A stretch of 58,456 nt of DNA from Pseudomonas sp. BGr12 (GTDB lineage Bacteria > Pseudomonadota > Gammaproteobacteria > Pseudomonadales > Pseudomonadaceae). The position numbers were made by a program, and so were the translations under genes. Shown piece after piece: positions 37,100 through 46,651 of this stretch. Each line of letters begins with the position of its first letter. Position 1 is the first letter of the stretch. The stretch lies in assembly GCF_030272895.1 (NCBI RefSeq), contig NZ_JALRNF010000040.1, positions 1 through 58,456 of the forward strand, in the 5' to 3' direction. Below the pieces are notes generated by a model, which worked only from the letters and a program-made list of their open reading frames with translations, was not told the DNA's origin and ran no database searches.

Positions 37100-37158
37100 A
37101 TCGCGGGGCAAGCCCGCTCCCACAGATGCCCCCTGTGGGAGCGGGCTTGCCCCGCGAT
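37100..37158. repeat. REP-type inverted repeat
   Basis: A 25-base arm with core GCGGGGCAAGCCCGCTCC (37100-37124) has a perfect inverse copy at 37134-37158. It starts its hairpin 6 bases from the stop codon of the tubulin-like gene. The remaining 37015-37099 holds nothing recognisable; a small GTGCGT/ACGCAC hairpin is at 36999-37014. Confidence 0.9.
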
Positions 37159-37164
37159 TATCAC

Positions 37165-39348
37165 TCAGTAGTCCACTTTCCCGGTGTGACTGTTCAGCGA
37201 GATCACCCGCGTCTTGCCGATACGGTGACGGTAGATTTCCCGCAGGTATTTCACCGCTTTCTTCACGCATTCCCGCGACAGGCGAATGTCGTTGATCGAC
37301 ACGAACTTGCTCTTGTCGTTGATCAACTCGCGGTACTTCTTCTCGTACATCGGTTTGATCGCGTACCAGTTGGTGTCGAGGATTTTCGCCGGGTTCTCGA
37401 ATTCGTTGAGCAGGTCGTCGATGCGATCCTCATCGAACACATCGCTGGTGATGAACTCCAGCACGGCGTTGTCCAGGGTGTCGTCGAAACGGTACGGGTT
37501 GCGGGCGAAGCAGCGCTTGATGAAGGCCACGATCAGGGTCAGGAAGTCATCCGACAGGCACGGGCTCTTGGCGATCAGGGTGGTCAGCGACAAGTTGGCC
37601 GAGGCGCCGATCACCAGGGCGTAGCGCTTGAGCGTGGTGTTGGGGAACAGGCTGTTGAGGTGAGTCTTGAGCCGGTTCAGGTCCATGTAGGACAACTTGT
37701 AGTCCTTGGGCAGGGAGACGATCGACACCACCGACGAGCAATTCTTGAAGAAATGCAGGTCGTGCAAGGCCGCAGCGTCGTAGCCGGACGCCTTGTACTG
37801 CTCCAGGGCCGCCCGATAACGCTTGGACTCGATCGGCAACAGGCTGATGCCCTCGATCGCCTGGGTCACCTTGTTGAAGTGCGGCAGGTCGATGGAGCGG
37901 AAGAACAGGTCATCGATGTCCAGGCGTGGCTGATCCTTCTCGAACACCTTGAACTTGTCCGAACCCGGGATCGGCTGTTCCGGTACCACCGACTCGGCAT
38001 AGGCAATGGCCACGGGACCAGCCAGGCTCATGAACAGGTCGTTGGCATCCAGGCGGATGGTTTCGCCGATGTCGATGCCGGCGCGACGGAAGTAGTTCTG
38101 GTCGTAGTCGGTGGTGACCGCCTGGGCGGTGAGAATGTTGAAGATCTGCTGGGAGATGTACTGGTTGGCGTGCTTCTCCATGGCATTGACATCGATGTTC
38201 TGGATGTTGCCGTCATCGTTCTCTTCGGCGTAGCGCATGATGTCGTTGGAGATCAGCATCATCGCGTTCCAGGGCCGGATGCGGCCCATGACGCTGGCCT
38301 CGCTGCTGTCTTCGTTGTCGAAGTTATAGGAAAAATCCCATTCTTCGGACAGGTACTTGCACAGCAGACGACCGGCGTTGATGTGCAGCGCCTCCGACAT
38401 TTCACTGCGGTGATCGGAAATGTTCGGCAGTACGCAGATACCGCTGGTGAAGATCGGCTCGAAGACGAACGAGTGCCCGCTCTTGCCGTCGTTCTCGTCG
38501 GCCGGCTTGGTGTCGAAGGTCTTGTTCATGTAGGAGTACTGCTGGGCCAGGCCGAACTCCGAAGCCATGCCCGAACCGGTACCACCGCCGGCACTGAAGA
38601 TGTAGAAGTACAACCGTGACTGGTTGGCCTTGATCCCGCAGGAGTCGATCAGGTAGGAGTGGATCAGCTTCCAGTCGGTGCTGGAGAAGCGATGGGTCTC
38701 CTTGTTGAGGATGATCTTGGCCAGGTACTGGCCCAGGATCGGCGCGTTGCCCGCACCGCCGGCATGGACTTCCGACAGGTCCATGATCTTCATCTTGCTG
38801 TAGTCGCGAATGAACCCGCTTTTTTCGCCCTTGCGCGAGAAGCGGATGCGCCCGGCAATGTCCTTGTCCAGGTCACCCAGCATGACCAGCGGTTCGACCA
38901 GGAACACCGGCTTGCTGCCTTTGTTCTGCACCAGGCGCAGGTTATTGCGGATCCAGCGTGCCGGGCTGTAGGACGGCTCGTTGGCGACCCGGTCGTCATT
39001 GTTGAATTCGTTGAGGTAGAAGGTGCGGGCGTTGTATACAAGTTCCGCAACATCCAGGGCAATATTCGAACCGCAGCGACCCAGGCCTATCAGGCAAACG
39101 GAGGGAAACTGCTGGTCCAGGCGCAACTGGCTTTCCTCCTCGACGTGGACACTGGGTGGAAACACCAGGTCGCGCAGGCCGTCGAGGTTGTCGAGGATGC
39201 GCTGGATATCACCCTCGGTGAAGTACAGGTACTGCTGCGGGTTGAGTGCCCGCGGGCTGTAGAATTCCCTCGCCCCTGAGAGGCTCGACGCGGGAGTGGA
39301 TGACGTCAGCTCGGAAACTGCGTTGGCAGAAGTAGTCTTGGAGGTCAT
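37165..39348 (-). CDS. FtsZ/tubulin-superfamily GTPase-like protein of unusual size
   Basis: The 727-residue protein carries the nucleotide-binding loops of FtsZ in the right order: T1-like VCLIGLGRCGSN (84-95), T3-like HAGGAGNAPILGQ (195-207), the tubulin signature FSAGGGTGSG (251-260), T6-like LISNDIMRY (365-373) and T7-like RLDANDLFMS (432-441), where Asp434 and Asp437 match the spacing of the FtsZ Asp pair that triggers GTP hydrolysis in the neighbour subunit. About 80 residues precede this core, and 270 residues of unknown fold follow (460-727), so it is nearly twice FtsZ length. No signal or membrane segment is evident. It is a single gene, far from division genes. It may correspond to the Tubulin_2 family; polymerisation is inference. 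Confidence 0.85.
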   Translation of the reverse strand: MTSKTTSANAVSELTSSTPASSLSGAREFYSPRALNPQQYLYFTEGDIQRILDNLDGLRDLVFPPSVHVEEESQLRLDQQFPSVCLIGLGRCGSNIALDVAELVYNARTFYLNEFNNDDRVANEPSYSPARWIRNNLRLVQNKGSKPVFLVEPLVMLGDLDKDIAGRIRFSRKGEKSGFIRDYSKMKIMDLSEVHAGGAGNAPILGQYLAKIILNKETHRFSSTDWKLIHSYLIDSCGIKANQSRLYFYIFSAGGGTGSGMASEFGLAQQYSYMNKTFDTKPADENDGKSGHSFVFEPIFTSGICVLPNISDHRSEMSEALHINAGRLLCKYLSEEWDFSYNFDNEDSSEASVMGRIRPWNAMMLISNDIMRYAEENDDGNIQNIDVNAMEKHANQYISQQIFNILTAQAVTTDYDQNYFRRAGIDIGETIRLDANDLFMSLAGPVAIAYAESVVPEQPIPGSDKFKVFEKDQPRLDIDDLFFRSIDLPHFNKVTQAIEGISLLPIESKRYRAALEQYKASGYDAAALHDLHFFKNCSSVVSIVSLPKDYKLSYMDLNRLKTHLNSLFPNTTLKRYALVIGASANLSLTTLIAKSPCLSDDFLTLIVAFIKRCFARNPYRFDDTLDNAVLEFITSDVFDEDRIDDLLNEFENPAKILDTNWYAIKPMYEKKYRELINDKSKFVSINDIRLSRECVKKAVKYLREIYRHRIGKTRVISLNSHTGKVDY

Positions 39349-39549
39349 TTTGCGCCATTTGCCTGGGGGTGGATGGCTGTTCTAGTGGATATCATAGGGC
39401 CATCACTGGATAAGTTTCGCGACTGTATCAGTGCGCATCTGGCGTGAGCGATAGGGGGCTACCCTAGTGCCGATCAGGAGTTTTCCTTGTCACGCCTGCC
39501 AACTGAATCGTCCAATCAATCAACTTCTTTAATCTGCCTGGAGCTGTTC

Positions 39550-40437
39550 ATGAGCACTGCACGTCCTTCGCTGGGGTTTGCCGGAATCGGTTTGATGGGG
39601 TTGCCGATGTGTCGGCGGTTGCTGGCGGCGGGGTACCCGCTGACCGTCTGGAACCGTTCGCCGGACAAATGTTCGGAACTGGTCAAGGCCGGTGCCCACC
39701 AGGTGGCGACGCCGGCCGAGCTCTGTCAGTCCGCTGATGTGGTGATGCTGTGCCTGGCCGACACCGCCGTGGTGCGTGAGGTGGTGTTCGGTGCCGACGG
39801 TGTGGCCAAGGGCGCCAGGGCCGGGCAGTTGCTGGTGGACTTCTCCAGCCTGGAGCCGACCGCCACCCGGGAAATGGCGGCGGAACTGGCGGCGCTCAGC
39901 GGCATGGCCTGGCTCGATGCGCCGGTGTCAGGCGGCACGCCGGGTGCCGAATCCGGCAGCCTGGCGATCATGGTCGGTGGCGATGCGGCCGACCTTGAGC
40001 GGGTGCGACCGGTGTTGTCGACCCTGGGCCAGCGGGTAACCCACATGGGGCCGGTGGGCGCAGGGCAGGTGACCAAGGCCTGCAACCAGATGATCGTTGC
40101 CTGCAATGCCCTGGTGATTGCCGAAGTGGTGGCGCTGGCCGAACAGTCCGGCGTCGATGCCAGCCTGATCGCCGAAGCCCTGGCCGGTGGTTTTGCCGAT
40201 TCGAAACCCTTGCAGATCCTTGCACCGCAAATGGCCGAGAGCCGCTTCGAACCGGTCAAGTGGCATGTGCGGACCTTGCTCAAGGACCTGGACACGGCGG
40301 TGAAGTTTTCCCGCGAGCAGGGATCGGCGACGCCCCTCAGCGGCCTGGCCGCACAGCTGATGCGCCTGCACGGTAGTCAGGGCTATCTGCAAAAAGATCC
40401 GGCAACCTTGATTGATCTGTACCGGCGTAAGGAGTGA
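39550..40437 (+). CDS. 3-hydroxyisobutyrate-dehydrogenase-family NAD(P)-dependent oxidoreductase
   Basis: The 295-residue enzyme has the N-terminal Rossmann motif GFAGIGLMGLPM (9-20), the substrate signature DAPVSGGTPGAESGSLAI (123-140) and the catalytic Lys176 in GAGQVTKACNQM. This is the beta-hydroxyacid dehydrogenase family (3-hydroxyisobutyrate, tartronate semialdehyde or succinic semialdehyde substrates). The start at 39550 has GGAG six bases before; a longer frame to 39487 adds non-homologous residues. Its last 101 bases overlap the convergent signalling gene. Substrate not determined. Confidence 0.88.
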   Translation: MSTARPSLGFAGIGLMGLPMCRRLLAAGYPLTVWNRSPDKCSELVKAGAHQVATPAELCQSADVVMLCLADTAVVREVVFGADGVAKGARAGQLLVDFSSLEPTATREMAAELAALSGMAWLDAPVSGGTPGAESGSLAIMVGGDAADLERVRPVLSTLGQRVTHMGPVGAGQVTKACNQMIVACNALVIAEVVALAEQSGVDASLIAEALAGGFADSKPLQILAPQMAESRFEPVKWHVRTLLKDLDTAVKFSREQGSATPLSGLAAQLMRLHGSQGYLQKDPATLIDLYRRKE

Positions 40438-42610
40438 AGTCGGTCACCAGCGGCTCGCGCTGCTCCAGATCCTTGAGCAACGGGCGCAGCTCTCCCAGGG
40501 GCAGGGGGCGGCTGAGCAGGTAGCCCTGGACAAAATCGCAGCCTTGCTGGGCAAGGAACTGGTACTGGTCCATGGTTTCCACCCCTTCGGTGATCACCTG
40601 CAGGTGCAGGGTATGGGCCATGATGATGATTGCCTGGACGATTTCCATGTCCTGGGGGCTGCGGGGCACATCCTGGATGAACGAGCGATCGATCTTCAGG
40701 GTGTCCAGGGGCAGGCGCTTGAGGTAGGCCAGCGACGAGTAGCCGGTGCCGAAGTCATCGATCGACAGCGAGACGCCCTGGGCACGAATGTCCTTGAGCA
40801 GGGCGATGGTGCTGTGGATATTGCCCATCAGGGCGTTTTCGGTGACCTCCAGTTCGAGTTGCTGGGGGCTCAGGCCCGCCTGGTGCAAGGCGTCCTCAAC
40901 TTCCCTGGCCAGTTCCTCGCGGCCCAGGGTCAGCGCCGAACAATTGACCGTGACCCTGAGCCCACCATGGCCATGGCGGCTGAGCAGGGCGAGATCCTGG
41001 CAGGCGTGGCGCAGCACCCAGAGGTCGAGGTCGGTGATCAGGCCATTGGCTTCGGCGATGCCGATGAAGCGCTCCGGACTGAGCAGGCCGTGTTGCGGGT
41101 GGTCCCAGCGCACCAATGCCTCGAGCTTGGCCACCTGGCCGGTATGCAGGTCGAAGATCGGCTGGTAGTGAATCCGTAGGCCGCGCTCTTCGAGCAGAGC
41201 GATGCGCAGCTCTTCTTCAAGCTGCAGTTCGAGGGTGGCGCGGGTATTCAAGGTGTTGTTGAAGAAGTTCAGGCTGTTGCGCCCGCAGCCCTTGGATTGA
41301 TACAGCGCCAGGTCGGCGTTCTTGAGCAGCTCTTCACAGCTGCGCCCGTCATCGGGAAAGATACTGATGCCAATGCTGGTGGTCATGACCATGCGCCGGC
41401 CGGCCAGGTCGATCGGCTCTTTCATCTTCTGCATGATGCGCTGGGCCAGGTGCCGGGCTTCTTCGCGGTTGTGCAGGGCGGTCAGGATGCAGAACTCGTC
41501 GCCGCCGAAGCGCGCCACCACGTCCTGGCTGCGGGTCGCGGCCTTGATATAGCCGGCGATGACCTTGAGCAGTTCGTCGCCGGCATCATGGCCGAGGCTA
41601 TCGTTGATGCGTTTGAAATGATCGATATCGAGGAACATGACCGCCAGCATGCCTTCGTTGGTCGATTGCTCCACCAGGCGTTCGGCAAACACCTGGTTGA
41701 AGCCGCGGCGATTGATCAGGTTGGTCAGGGCATCGTAGTGCGCGGCCTGCTGCAGGGACACTCGGGCCTGGTCCAGTTGGCTGAGCAGTACATTGACCCG
41801 GCGCAGGTCGTGTTCCTTGCTTTGCAGTTTCTGGTCGGAGAGGGCGGCACTGATGCTGCTGGCGCTGATCAGCAAGGTGATGAAGGCGATGGTCAGGCTC
41901 AGTTGCAGGCTGTTGTCGGTGGTGGGCAGGGTGACGCTTGCGCCGGAAGGGATGACCAGGGTCATGGCCCACATGCCGGTGAAATGGGTGGCGAAGATGC
42001 CGCCGGCCAGCAACAGGCTGGCGCCGTACTTGAGCAACTGGTGGAGGGTGCCGCTGCCATAGCGAAAATAGCGTGCCAGCAGCAGGGCCATGAGACTGGT
42101 GCTGATGGCGACGGCGATGGACGCCAGGAACCTGTCCGGTCGATAGAACTGCTGGGCGTTCGATTGAATGGCCGTCATACCGATGTAATGCATGGCGACG
42201 ATGCCAAGGCCGATGCAGGTGGCGGCCTGGAGGAAGTGGCGTGCTTGCAGCTCGCGGTTGCCAAGGGTGTTCATCGCCAGCCAGCCGGCGAGCAGCATGA
42301 TGATCAGCGACACCCCGGTCAGGGTGAATTCGTAGTGCACCTCGATCGGCGCCTGGAACGCCAGCATGCAAATGAAGTGCAGGGCCCAGACACCCCCGGC
42401 CAGGCAACAGGCGCCCAGCAGGCGCCATTGGCGCTGGGCAGCCGGGTGGTCAACATGGTTCAGGCGTTCGGCCATGCTCAGGGTGGCGAAACTGCCGGCA
42501 CCGGCCACCAGCAGGGCAAGCACCACCAGGTAGGGGTTGTATTTGCACTCAAGAATGATCTGGCCGGTGGACGGCAAGTCGGCGAGCATTTCCAGGCCCA
42601 GCCACTCCAT
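40337..42610 (-). CDS. MHYT-GGDEF-EAL cyclic-di-GMP protein
   Basis: The 757-residue membrane protein starts with an MHYT sensor of seven helices; motif His residues are at 78 (LHFICM), 141 (MHYIGM) and 209 (THFTGM). MHYT is thought to bind a metal and sense gases. The diguanylate cyclase domain has an intact GGDEF (369-373) and an I-site RSQD (360-363). The phosphodiesterase domain has EAL (497-499) plus DDFGTGYSSL and ITEGVE. Both active sites look intact, so it could make or break cyclic di-GMP. The final 33 codons overlap the convergent gene. AAGAGG precedes the start. Confidence 0.92.
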   Translation of the reverse strand: MEWLGLEMLADLPSTGQIILECKYNPYLVVLALLVAGAGSFATLSMAERLNHVDHPAAQRQWRLLGACCLAGGVWALHFICMLAFQAPIEVHYEFTLTGVSLIIMLLAGWLAMNTLGNRELQARHFLQAATCIGLGIVAMHYIGMTAIQSNAQQFYRPDRFLASIAVAISTSLMALLLARYFRYGSGTLHQLLKYGASLLLAGGIFATHFTGMWAMTLVIPSGASVTLPTTDNSLQLSLTIAFITLLISASSISAALSDQKLQSKEHDLRRVNVLLSQLDQARVSLQQAAHYDALTNLINRRGFNQVFAERLVEQSTNEGMLAVMFLDIDHFKRINDSLGHDAGDELLKVIAGYIKAATRSQDVVARFGGDEFCILTALHNREEARHLAQRIMQKMKEPIDLAGRRMVMTTSIGISIFPDDGRSCEELLKNADLALYQSKGCGRNSLNFFNNTLNTRATLELQLEEELRIALLEERGLRIHYQPIFDLHTGQVAKLEALVRWDHPQHGLLSPERFIGIAEANGLITDLDLWVLRHACQDLALLSRHGHGGLRVTVNCSALTLGREELAREVEDALHQAGLSPQQLELEVTENALMGNIHSTIALLKDIRAQGVSLSIDDFGTGYSSLAYLKRLPLDTLKIDRSFIQDVPRSPQDMEIVQAIIIMAHTLHLQVITEGVETMDQYQFLAQQGCDFVQGYLLSRPLPLGELRPLLKDLEQREPLVTDFTPYAGTDQSRLPDLFADSPDYRAGASAVRPGR

Positions 42611-42848
42611 AGCATGCCTCTTATTCGAGTGTTCACTCGTCCCCCCAGAAGCCTGTCTGGAGACTGTTCAGGAGCAGTATAGGACAGGGGACTAACCCAT
42701 CCTGATTAATGGCACTTTGACTTCTACGATTTGGTCATTGAGCCAATAGCGAAGGGTTCTAAAACTGTGAATGGTTACAATTTCCCGGTATCACAGGTGG
42801 GATGAAGTTTGGGGGGAGAGGGTAGGGAGGGGTACGGGGGGAGGACGA
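42611..42848. other. Intergenic stretch with no recognised feature
   Basis: This 238-base region upstream of the MHYT gene and downstream of the rapA repeat holds no convincing gene or hairpin. It must contain the promoter of the MHYT gene on the minus strand, which I cannot place. Confidence 0.4.
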
Positions 42849-42907
42849 ATCGCGGGGCAAGCCCGCTCCTACAGAGTGCATCTGTGGGAGCGGGCTTGCC
42901 CCGCGAT
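42849..42907. repeat. REP-type inverted repeat
   Basis: Arms at 42849-42873 and 42883-42907 carry the core GCGGGGCAAGCCCGCTCC in opposite directions with one difference (CTCCTACA against TGTGGGAG). The element ends 10 bases from the stop codon of rapA. Confidence 0.9.
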
Positions 42908-42917
42908 GATTGCAGCC

Positions 42918-45764
42918 TTAACCGGCGACCAGTACCCGGATCGCTTCCAGGCGCAAGGCGGCTTTTTCCAGCATCGCCAGGCCTTGTTCGCGCTGCTTGC
43001 GCAGGGCTTCGATCTCGCTGTCGCGAACGGTCGGGTTGACCGCTTGCAAGGCGGTCAGGCGCGCCAGTTCTTCGTCGGTCTCGGCGGCCAGGCGGCTTTG
43101 GGCCTGGGCTACCCGTTCGGCATGACGGGGCATGACCTTGGCTTCACCACTGTTGATCCGTGGCGTCAGCACGTCGCGCTGGGCCTGGATGAACTTGTTG
43201 GCGCTGGCCTTGGGCACGCTTTCGAGCTGGTCGTTGAGGGTCTCGAAGGACACCCGTGCGGCCAGGTCGTTGCCATTGACGTCGAGCAGGCAGCGCAGCG
43301 CAGCCGGTGGCAGGTAGCGACCCAGTTGCAGGGAGCGCGGGGCCACGACTTCGCTGACATACAGCAACTCGAGCAGCACGGTACCCGGCTTGAGCGCCTT
43401 GTTCTTGATCAGCGCCACCGCGGTGTTGCCCATGGAGCCGGACAACACCAGGTCCATGCCGCCCTGGACCATCGGGTGCTCCCAGGTGATGAACTGCATG
43501 TCTTCACGAGACAGCGCCTGGGTGCGGTCGTAGGTGATGGTGACGCCTTCGTCGTCGCCCAGCGGGAAGCTGGCGTCGAGCATTTTTTCGCTCGGCTTGA
43601 GGATCAGGGCGTTTTCCGAATGGTCTTCGCTGTCGATGCCGAAGGCGTCGAACAGGGTTTCCATGTAGATCGGCAGGGTGAACTGGTCATCCTGTTCGAG
43701 GATCGCCTCGACCAGTTCCTGGCCTTCACCGGCGCCGCCGGAGTTGAGTTCGAGCAGGCGGTCGCGGCCGCTGTGCAGCTCGGCTTCCAGGCGCTCGCGC
43801 TCGGCGCGGGCCTCGTCGACCAGGGTCTGCCACTCGCCGTCGTCACCGCTTTCGAGCAGCGGCAGCAGGCGCGGGCCGAACTGGTGCTGCAGGGCGTTGC
43901 CGGTCGGGCAGGTGGCCAGGAAGGCGTTCAGGGCCTGGTCGTACCACTGGAACAGGCGCTCTTGCGGGCTGTTCTGCAGGTACGGCACATGCAACTCGAT
44001 GGTGTGCTTCTGGCCAATCCGGTCCAGACGGCCGATCCGCTGCTCGAGCAGGTCGGGGTGGGCCGGCAGGTCGAACAGCACCAGGTGATGGGAGAACTGG
44101 AAGTTGCGGCCTTCGCTGCCGATCTCCGAGCAGATCAGCACCTGGGCGCCGAATTCTTCGTCGGCGAAGTAGGCGGCGGCACGGTCGCGCTCGAGGATGC
44201 TCATGCCTTCATGGAACACCGTGGCCGGGATACCGGAGCGCACCCGCAGGGCGTCTTCCAGGTCCATGGCGGTTTCGGCATGGGCGCAGATCACCAGGAC
44301 CTTGACCCGCTTGAGCATCTTCAGGGTGTCGATCAGCCAGTCGACCCGCGGGTCGAAGCGCCACCAGCGTTCTTCTTCCGCGGTATCGCCCTGGGACTGG
44401 AAGGCCACCTCGGGGTACAGCTCGGCATGCTCGCCCAGCGGCAGCTCCATGTACTGATCGGGGTTGGCCAGCGGATAAGGGTGCAGCTTGCGTTCCGGGA
44501 AACCCTGCACGGCGGCACGGGTGTTGCGAAACAGCACGCGGCCAGTACCGTGACGGTCGAGCAGCTCGCGAATCAGGCGCGCACTGGCCTGGGTGTCGCC
44601 ATCGCTGATGGCCGCCAGCAGGGCTTCGCCTTCAGCGCCGAGGAAGCCTTCGATGGTGGCGTGGGCCTTGGCCGACAGGCGACCTTCGTCAAGCAGCTCC
44701 TGTACCGCTTCGGCCACCGGGCGATAGTTTTCGCTCTCGGCGCGGAACGCGGCCAGGTCGTGGAAACGGTTCGGATCGAGCAGGCGCAGGCGGGCGAAGT
44801 GGCTGTCCTGGCCCAATTGCTCCGGGGTGGCGGTCAGCAGCAGCACGCCGGGGATGACCTGGGCCAGTTGCTCGACCAGGGCGTACTCGGGGCTGACCTG
44901 GTCTTCATGCCAGACCAGGTGGTGCGCCTCGTCGACTACCAACAGGTCCCAGCCGGCGGCGAACAGCGCGTCCTGGGCCTTTTCGTCTTCGGTCAGCCAT
45001 TCCAGGGCGACCAGGGCCAGTTGGGCATCCTCGAAGGGGTTGCTGGCATCGCTCTCGATGAAACGTTCGGCATCGAACAGGGCGACCTGCAGGTTGAAGC
45101 GCCGGCGCATTTCCACCAGCCACTGGTGCTGCAGGTTTTCCGGGACCAGGATCAGCACGCGGCTGGCGCGACCGGAGAGCAGCTGGCGGTGGATCACCAG
45201 GCCCGCCTCGATGGTCTTGCCCAGGCCTACCTCGTCGGCCAGCAGTACCCGTGGCGCGATACGGTCGGCGACTTCACGGGCAATGTGCAACTGGTGGGCG
45301 ATTGGTTGGGCGCGGGTGCCGCCCAGGCCCCAGAGCGAGGACTGCAGCTGGCGGCTGGTGTGTTCCAGGGTGTTGTAGCGCAGCGAGAACCACGGCAGCG
45401 GGTCGATCTGGCCGGCGAACAGACGGTCGCTGGCCAGGCGGAACTGGATGAAGTTCGACAGCTGGGTTTCCGGCAGGGTGCAGGCCTGGTTCTGGCCGTC
45501 GAGGCCGTGATAGACCAGCAGGCCGTCGACATCGTCGACCTCGCGCACGGTCAGCTTCCAGCCCTCGAAATGGGTGATCTGGTCGCCAGGGGAGAAGCGC
45601 ACCCGGGTGAGCGGCGCATTGCGCAGGGAGTACTGGCGGGTGTCGCCAGTGGCCGGGTAGAGCACGGTCAACAAGCGGCCATCCTGTGCCAGAATGGTCC
45701 CCAGACCCAGCTCGGCTTCGCTGTCGCTGATCCAGCGTTGCCCCGGTTGATACTGCTGCGCCAT
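42918..45764 (-). CDS. rapA: RNA polymerase-associated ATPase RapA (HepA)
   Basis: RapA is a Swi2/Snf2-type ATPase that binds RNA polymerase and recycles it after transcription. The 948 residues (E. coli 968) start with the Tudor-like domain (1-100, [18 protein letters not shown]). Walker A lies in [14 protein letters not shown] (about 175-188) and DEAH in [10 protein letters not shown]. The helicase C-terminal part has [12 protein letters not shown], a typical Snf2 motif VI. The gene stands alone and ends at a REP doublet. Confidence 0.95.
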   Translation of the reverse strand: MAQQYQPGQRWISDSEAELGLGTILAQDGRLLTVLYPATGDTRQYSLRNAPLTRVRFSPGDQITHFEGWKLTVREVDDVDGLLVYHGLDGQNQACTLPETQLSNFIQFRLASDRLFAGQIDPLPWFSLRYNTLEHTSRQLQSSLWGLGGTRAQPIAHQLHIAREVADRIAPRVLLADEVGLGKTIEAGLVIHRQLLSGRASRVLILVPENLQHQWLVEMRRRFNLQVALFDAERFIESDASNPFEDAQLALVALEWLTEDEKAQDALFAAGWDLLVVDEAHHLVWHEDQVSPEYALVEQLAQVIPGVLLLTATPEQLGQDSHFARLRLLDPNRFHDLAAFRAESENYRPVAEAVQELLDEGRLSAKAHATIEGFLGAEGEALLAAISDGDTQASARLIRELLDRHGTGRVLFRNTRAAVQGFPERKLHPYPLANPDQYMELPLGEHAELYPEVAFQSQGDTAEEERWWRFDPRVDWLIDTLKMLKRVKVLVICAHAETAMDLEDALRVRSGIPATVFHEGMSILERDRAAAYFADEEFGAQVLICSEIGSEGRNFQFSHHLVLFDLPAHPDLLEQRIGRLDRIGQKHTIELHVPYLQNSPQERLFQWYDQALNAFLATCPTGNALQHQFGPRLLPLLESGDDGEWQTLVDEARAERERLEAELHSGRDRLLELNSGGAGEGQELVEAILEQDDQFTLPIYMETLFDAFGIDSEDHSENALILKPSEKMLDASFPLGDDEGVTITYDRTQALSREDMQFITWEHPMVQGGMDLVLSGSMGNTAVALIKNKALKPGTVLLELLYVSEVVAPRSLQLGRYLPPAALRCLLDVNGNDLAARVSFETLNDQLESVPKASANKFIQAQRDVLTPRINSGEAKVMPRHAERVAQAQSRLAAETDEELARLTALQAVNPTVRDSEIEALRKQREQGLAMLEKAALRLEAIRVLVAG

Positions 45765-45946
45765 ACTGCCTGACTCCCGCCATGAAAAAGCCGACTATCT
45801 TAACGGATAGGACTGTACAGACCAAAGAGTCTAGCAATTTCAGCGAATAAAACCCTTGTGTCCGGCCATGTCCCCGACTTTTCGGTGTGCCTGGCTCAAG
45901 GCCGCAACCTCATGGCCGAAACACTGGCGACAGGAGATCAACCCCC

Positions 45947-46276
45947 ATGCTGCCGCCCCTCATCCCGCTCAGTGCCGCCCCCGTGACCTCGCAACTGGAC
46001 CCGGTCAAGCCGACTCCGGACATCAAGCCGGTGGTGCCTGCGCAACCGGCCTCCAGTGAGGGAACCATCGACTTCAAGCAGCGTGACCCGGAAAAGTCGG
46101 CGCTGCTGTTGCGTGAAGAGCAGCGCCGCCAGCAACGCCGGCGTCAGCCAGGCAGGGAAGAGGAGCGATACCAGGCGCTGCCGGGGGATGAAGTCAACGC
46201 CGACAACACCGTGCCGGTCGCGCCACTGATGGATCCACCGTCGCGCCAGGGCCTGCTGGTGGACATCGAAGTCTGA
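45947..46276 (+). CDS. Small charged proline-rich hypothetical protein
   Basis: The 109-residue protein has a Pro/Ala/Val-rich N-terminus, then a basic segment (LLREEQRRQQRRRQPGREEERY) and an acidic to neutral tail ending RQGLLVDIEV. The ATG follows CAGGAGATCAACCCCC, a good ribosome-binding site. The composition suggests a disordered protein. No domain is recognised. It is the first of three small plus-strand genes before the efflux operon. Confidence 0.65.
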   Translation: MLPPLIPLSAAPVTSQLDPVKPTPDIKPVVPAQPASSEGTIDFKQRDPEKSALLLREEQRRQQRRRQPGREEERYQALPGDEVNADNTVPVAPLMDPPSRQGLLVDIEV

Positions 46277-46354
46277 AGAAAGGCCGCTGTACTGGTCAGT
46301 ATCGACAACAGGCTTCATTATGAGCGCATCGCAGTCCGCTTCCTGAGCCAGACC

Positions 46355-46516
46355 ATGAGCCAAGATGACAACCTGATCGACTTCGGTGCCGAACGTGCCC
46401 GTCGTGTTCACGATCTCAACGAAAAGCGCCTGAACGAAGTGCGCCAGGCATTCGAGAAGGCCATGCCCCTGGGCAAGGCCAAGAAGAAGTCCAAGGGCAA
46501 ACCCAAGAAACGCTGA
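46355..46516 (+). CDS. 53-residue protein with Lys-rich C-terminus
   Basis: The frame runs from ATG at 46355 to TGA at 46516. It encodes MSQDDNLIDFGAERARRVHD, then a helix LNEKRLNEVRQAFEKAM, and ends in KAKKKSKGKPKKR. The amphipathic helix and basic tail suggest nucleic acid or ribosome binding, by analogy only. The ribosome-binding site is weak. Codon use with C or G in third position is normal for the window, supporting a real gene. An ANR-type box lies just after its stop codon. Confidence 0.6.
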   Translation: MSQDDNLIDFGAERARRVHDLNEKRLNEVRQAFEKAMPLGKAKKKSKGKPKKR

Positions 46517-46521
46517 AAAAC

Positions 46522-46535
46522 TTGATGCAGGTCAA
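46522..46535. promoter_or_regulatory. ANR/FNR-type box, distal
   Basis: TTGATGCAGGTCAA matches the ANR/FNR consensus TTGAY-N4-RTCAA. It lies 5 bases after the preceding stop codon and 51 bases upstream of a second box. Confidence 0.6.
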
Positions 46536-46572
46536 GCCTGCACCCGCCTCGCGCGCCCGTCCCCGGGCGCCA

Positions 46573-46586
46573 TTGACCTCGGTCAA
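46573..46586. promoter_or_regulatory. ANR/FNR-type box, proximal, with a fitting -10
   Basis: TTGACCTCGGTCAA matches TTGAY-N4-RTCAA as a perfect palindrome outside its four-base centre. TACCTT (46609-46614) lies about 32 bases from its centre, the spacing expected when a box at -41.5 activates a promoter. The ccoM start codon is 66 bases downstream. Confidence 0.65.
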
Positions 46587-46651
46587 TTTATTCCCGCCAG
46601 CCATTCGCTACCTTGAACCCATCAGACAGGTGCAGGCGAATGGAGGCCGAC

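Noticed and set aside
37100..37158. Possible CRISPR or integron repeats from the repeated GCGGGGCAAGCCCGCTCC elements
   Set aside because: The elements occur as single inverted pairs at gene ends, spread over the window, without spacers of constant length or cas genes. They are REP elements.
42771..45773. A plus-strand open frame of 1000 codons
   Set aside because: It lies opposite rapA, which has complete helicase motifs. The frame has no recognised domain and runs through a REP element.
46320..46346. An eight-codon frame upstream of the Lys-tailed small gene
   Set aside because: It has no ribosome-binding site and no sign of being a leader peptide; too short to support.
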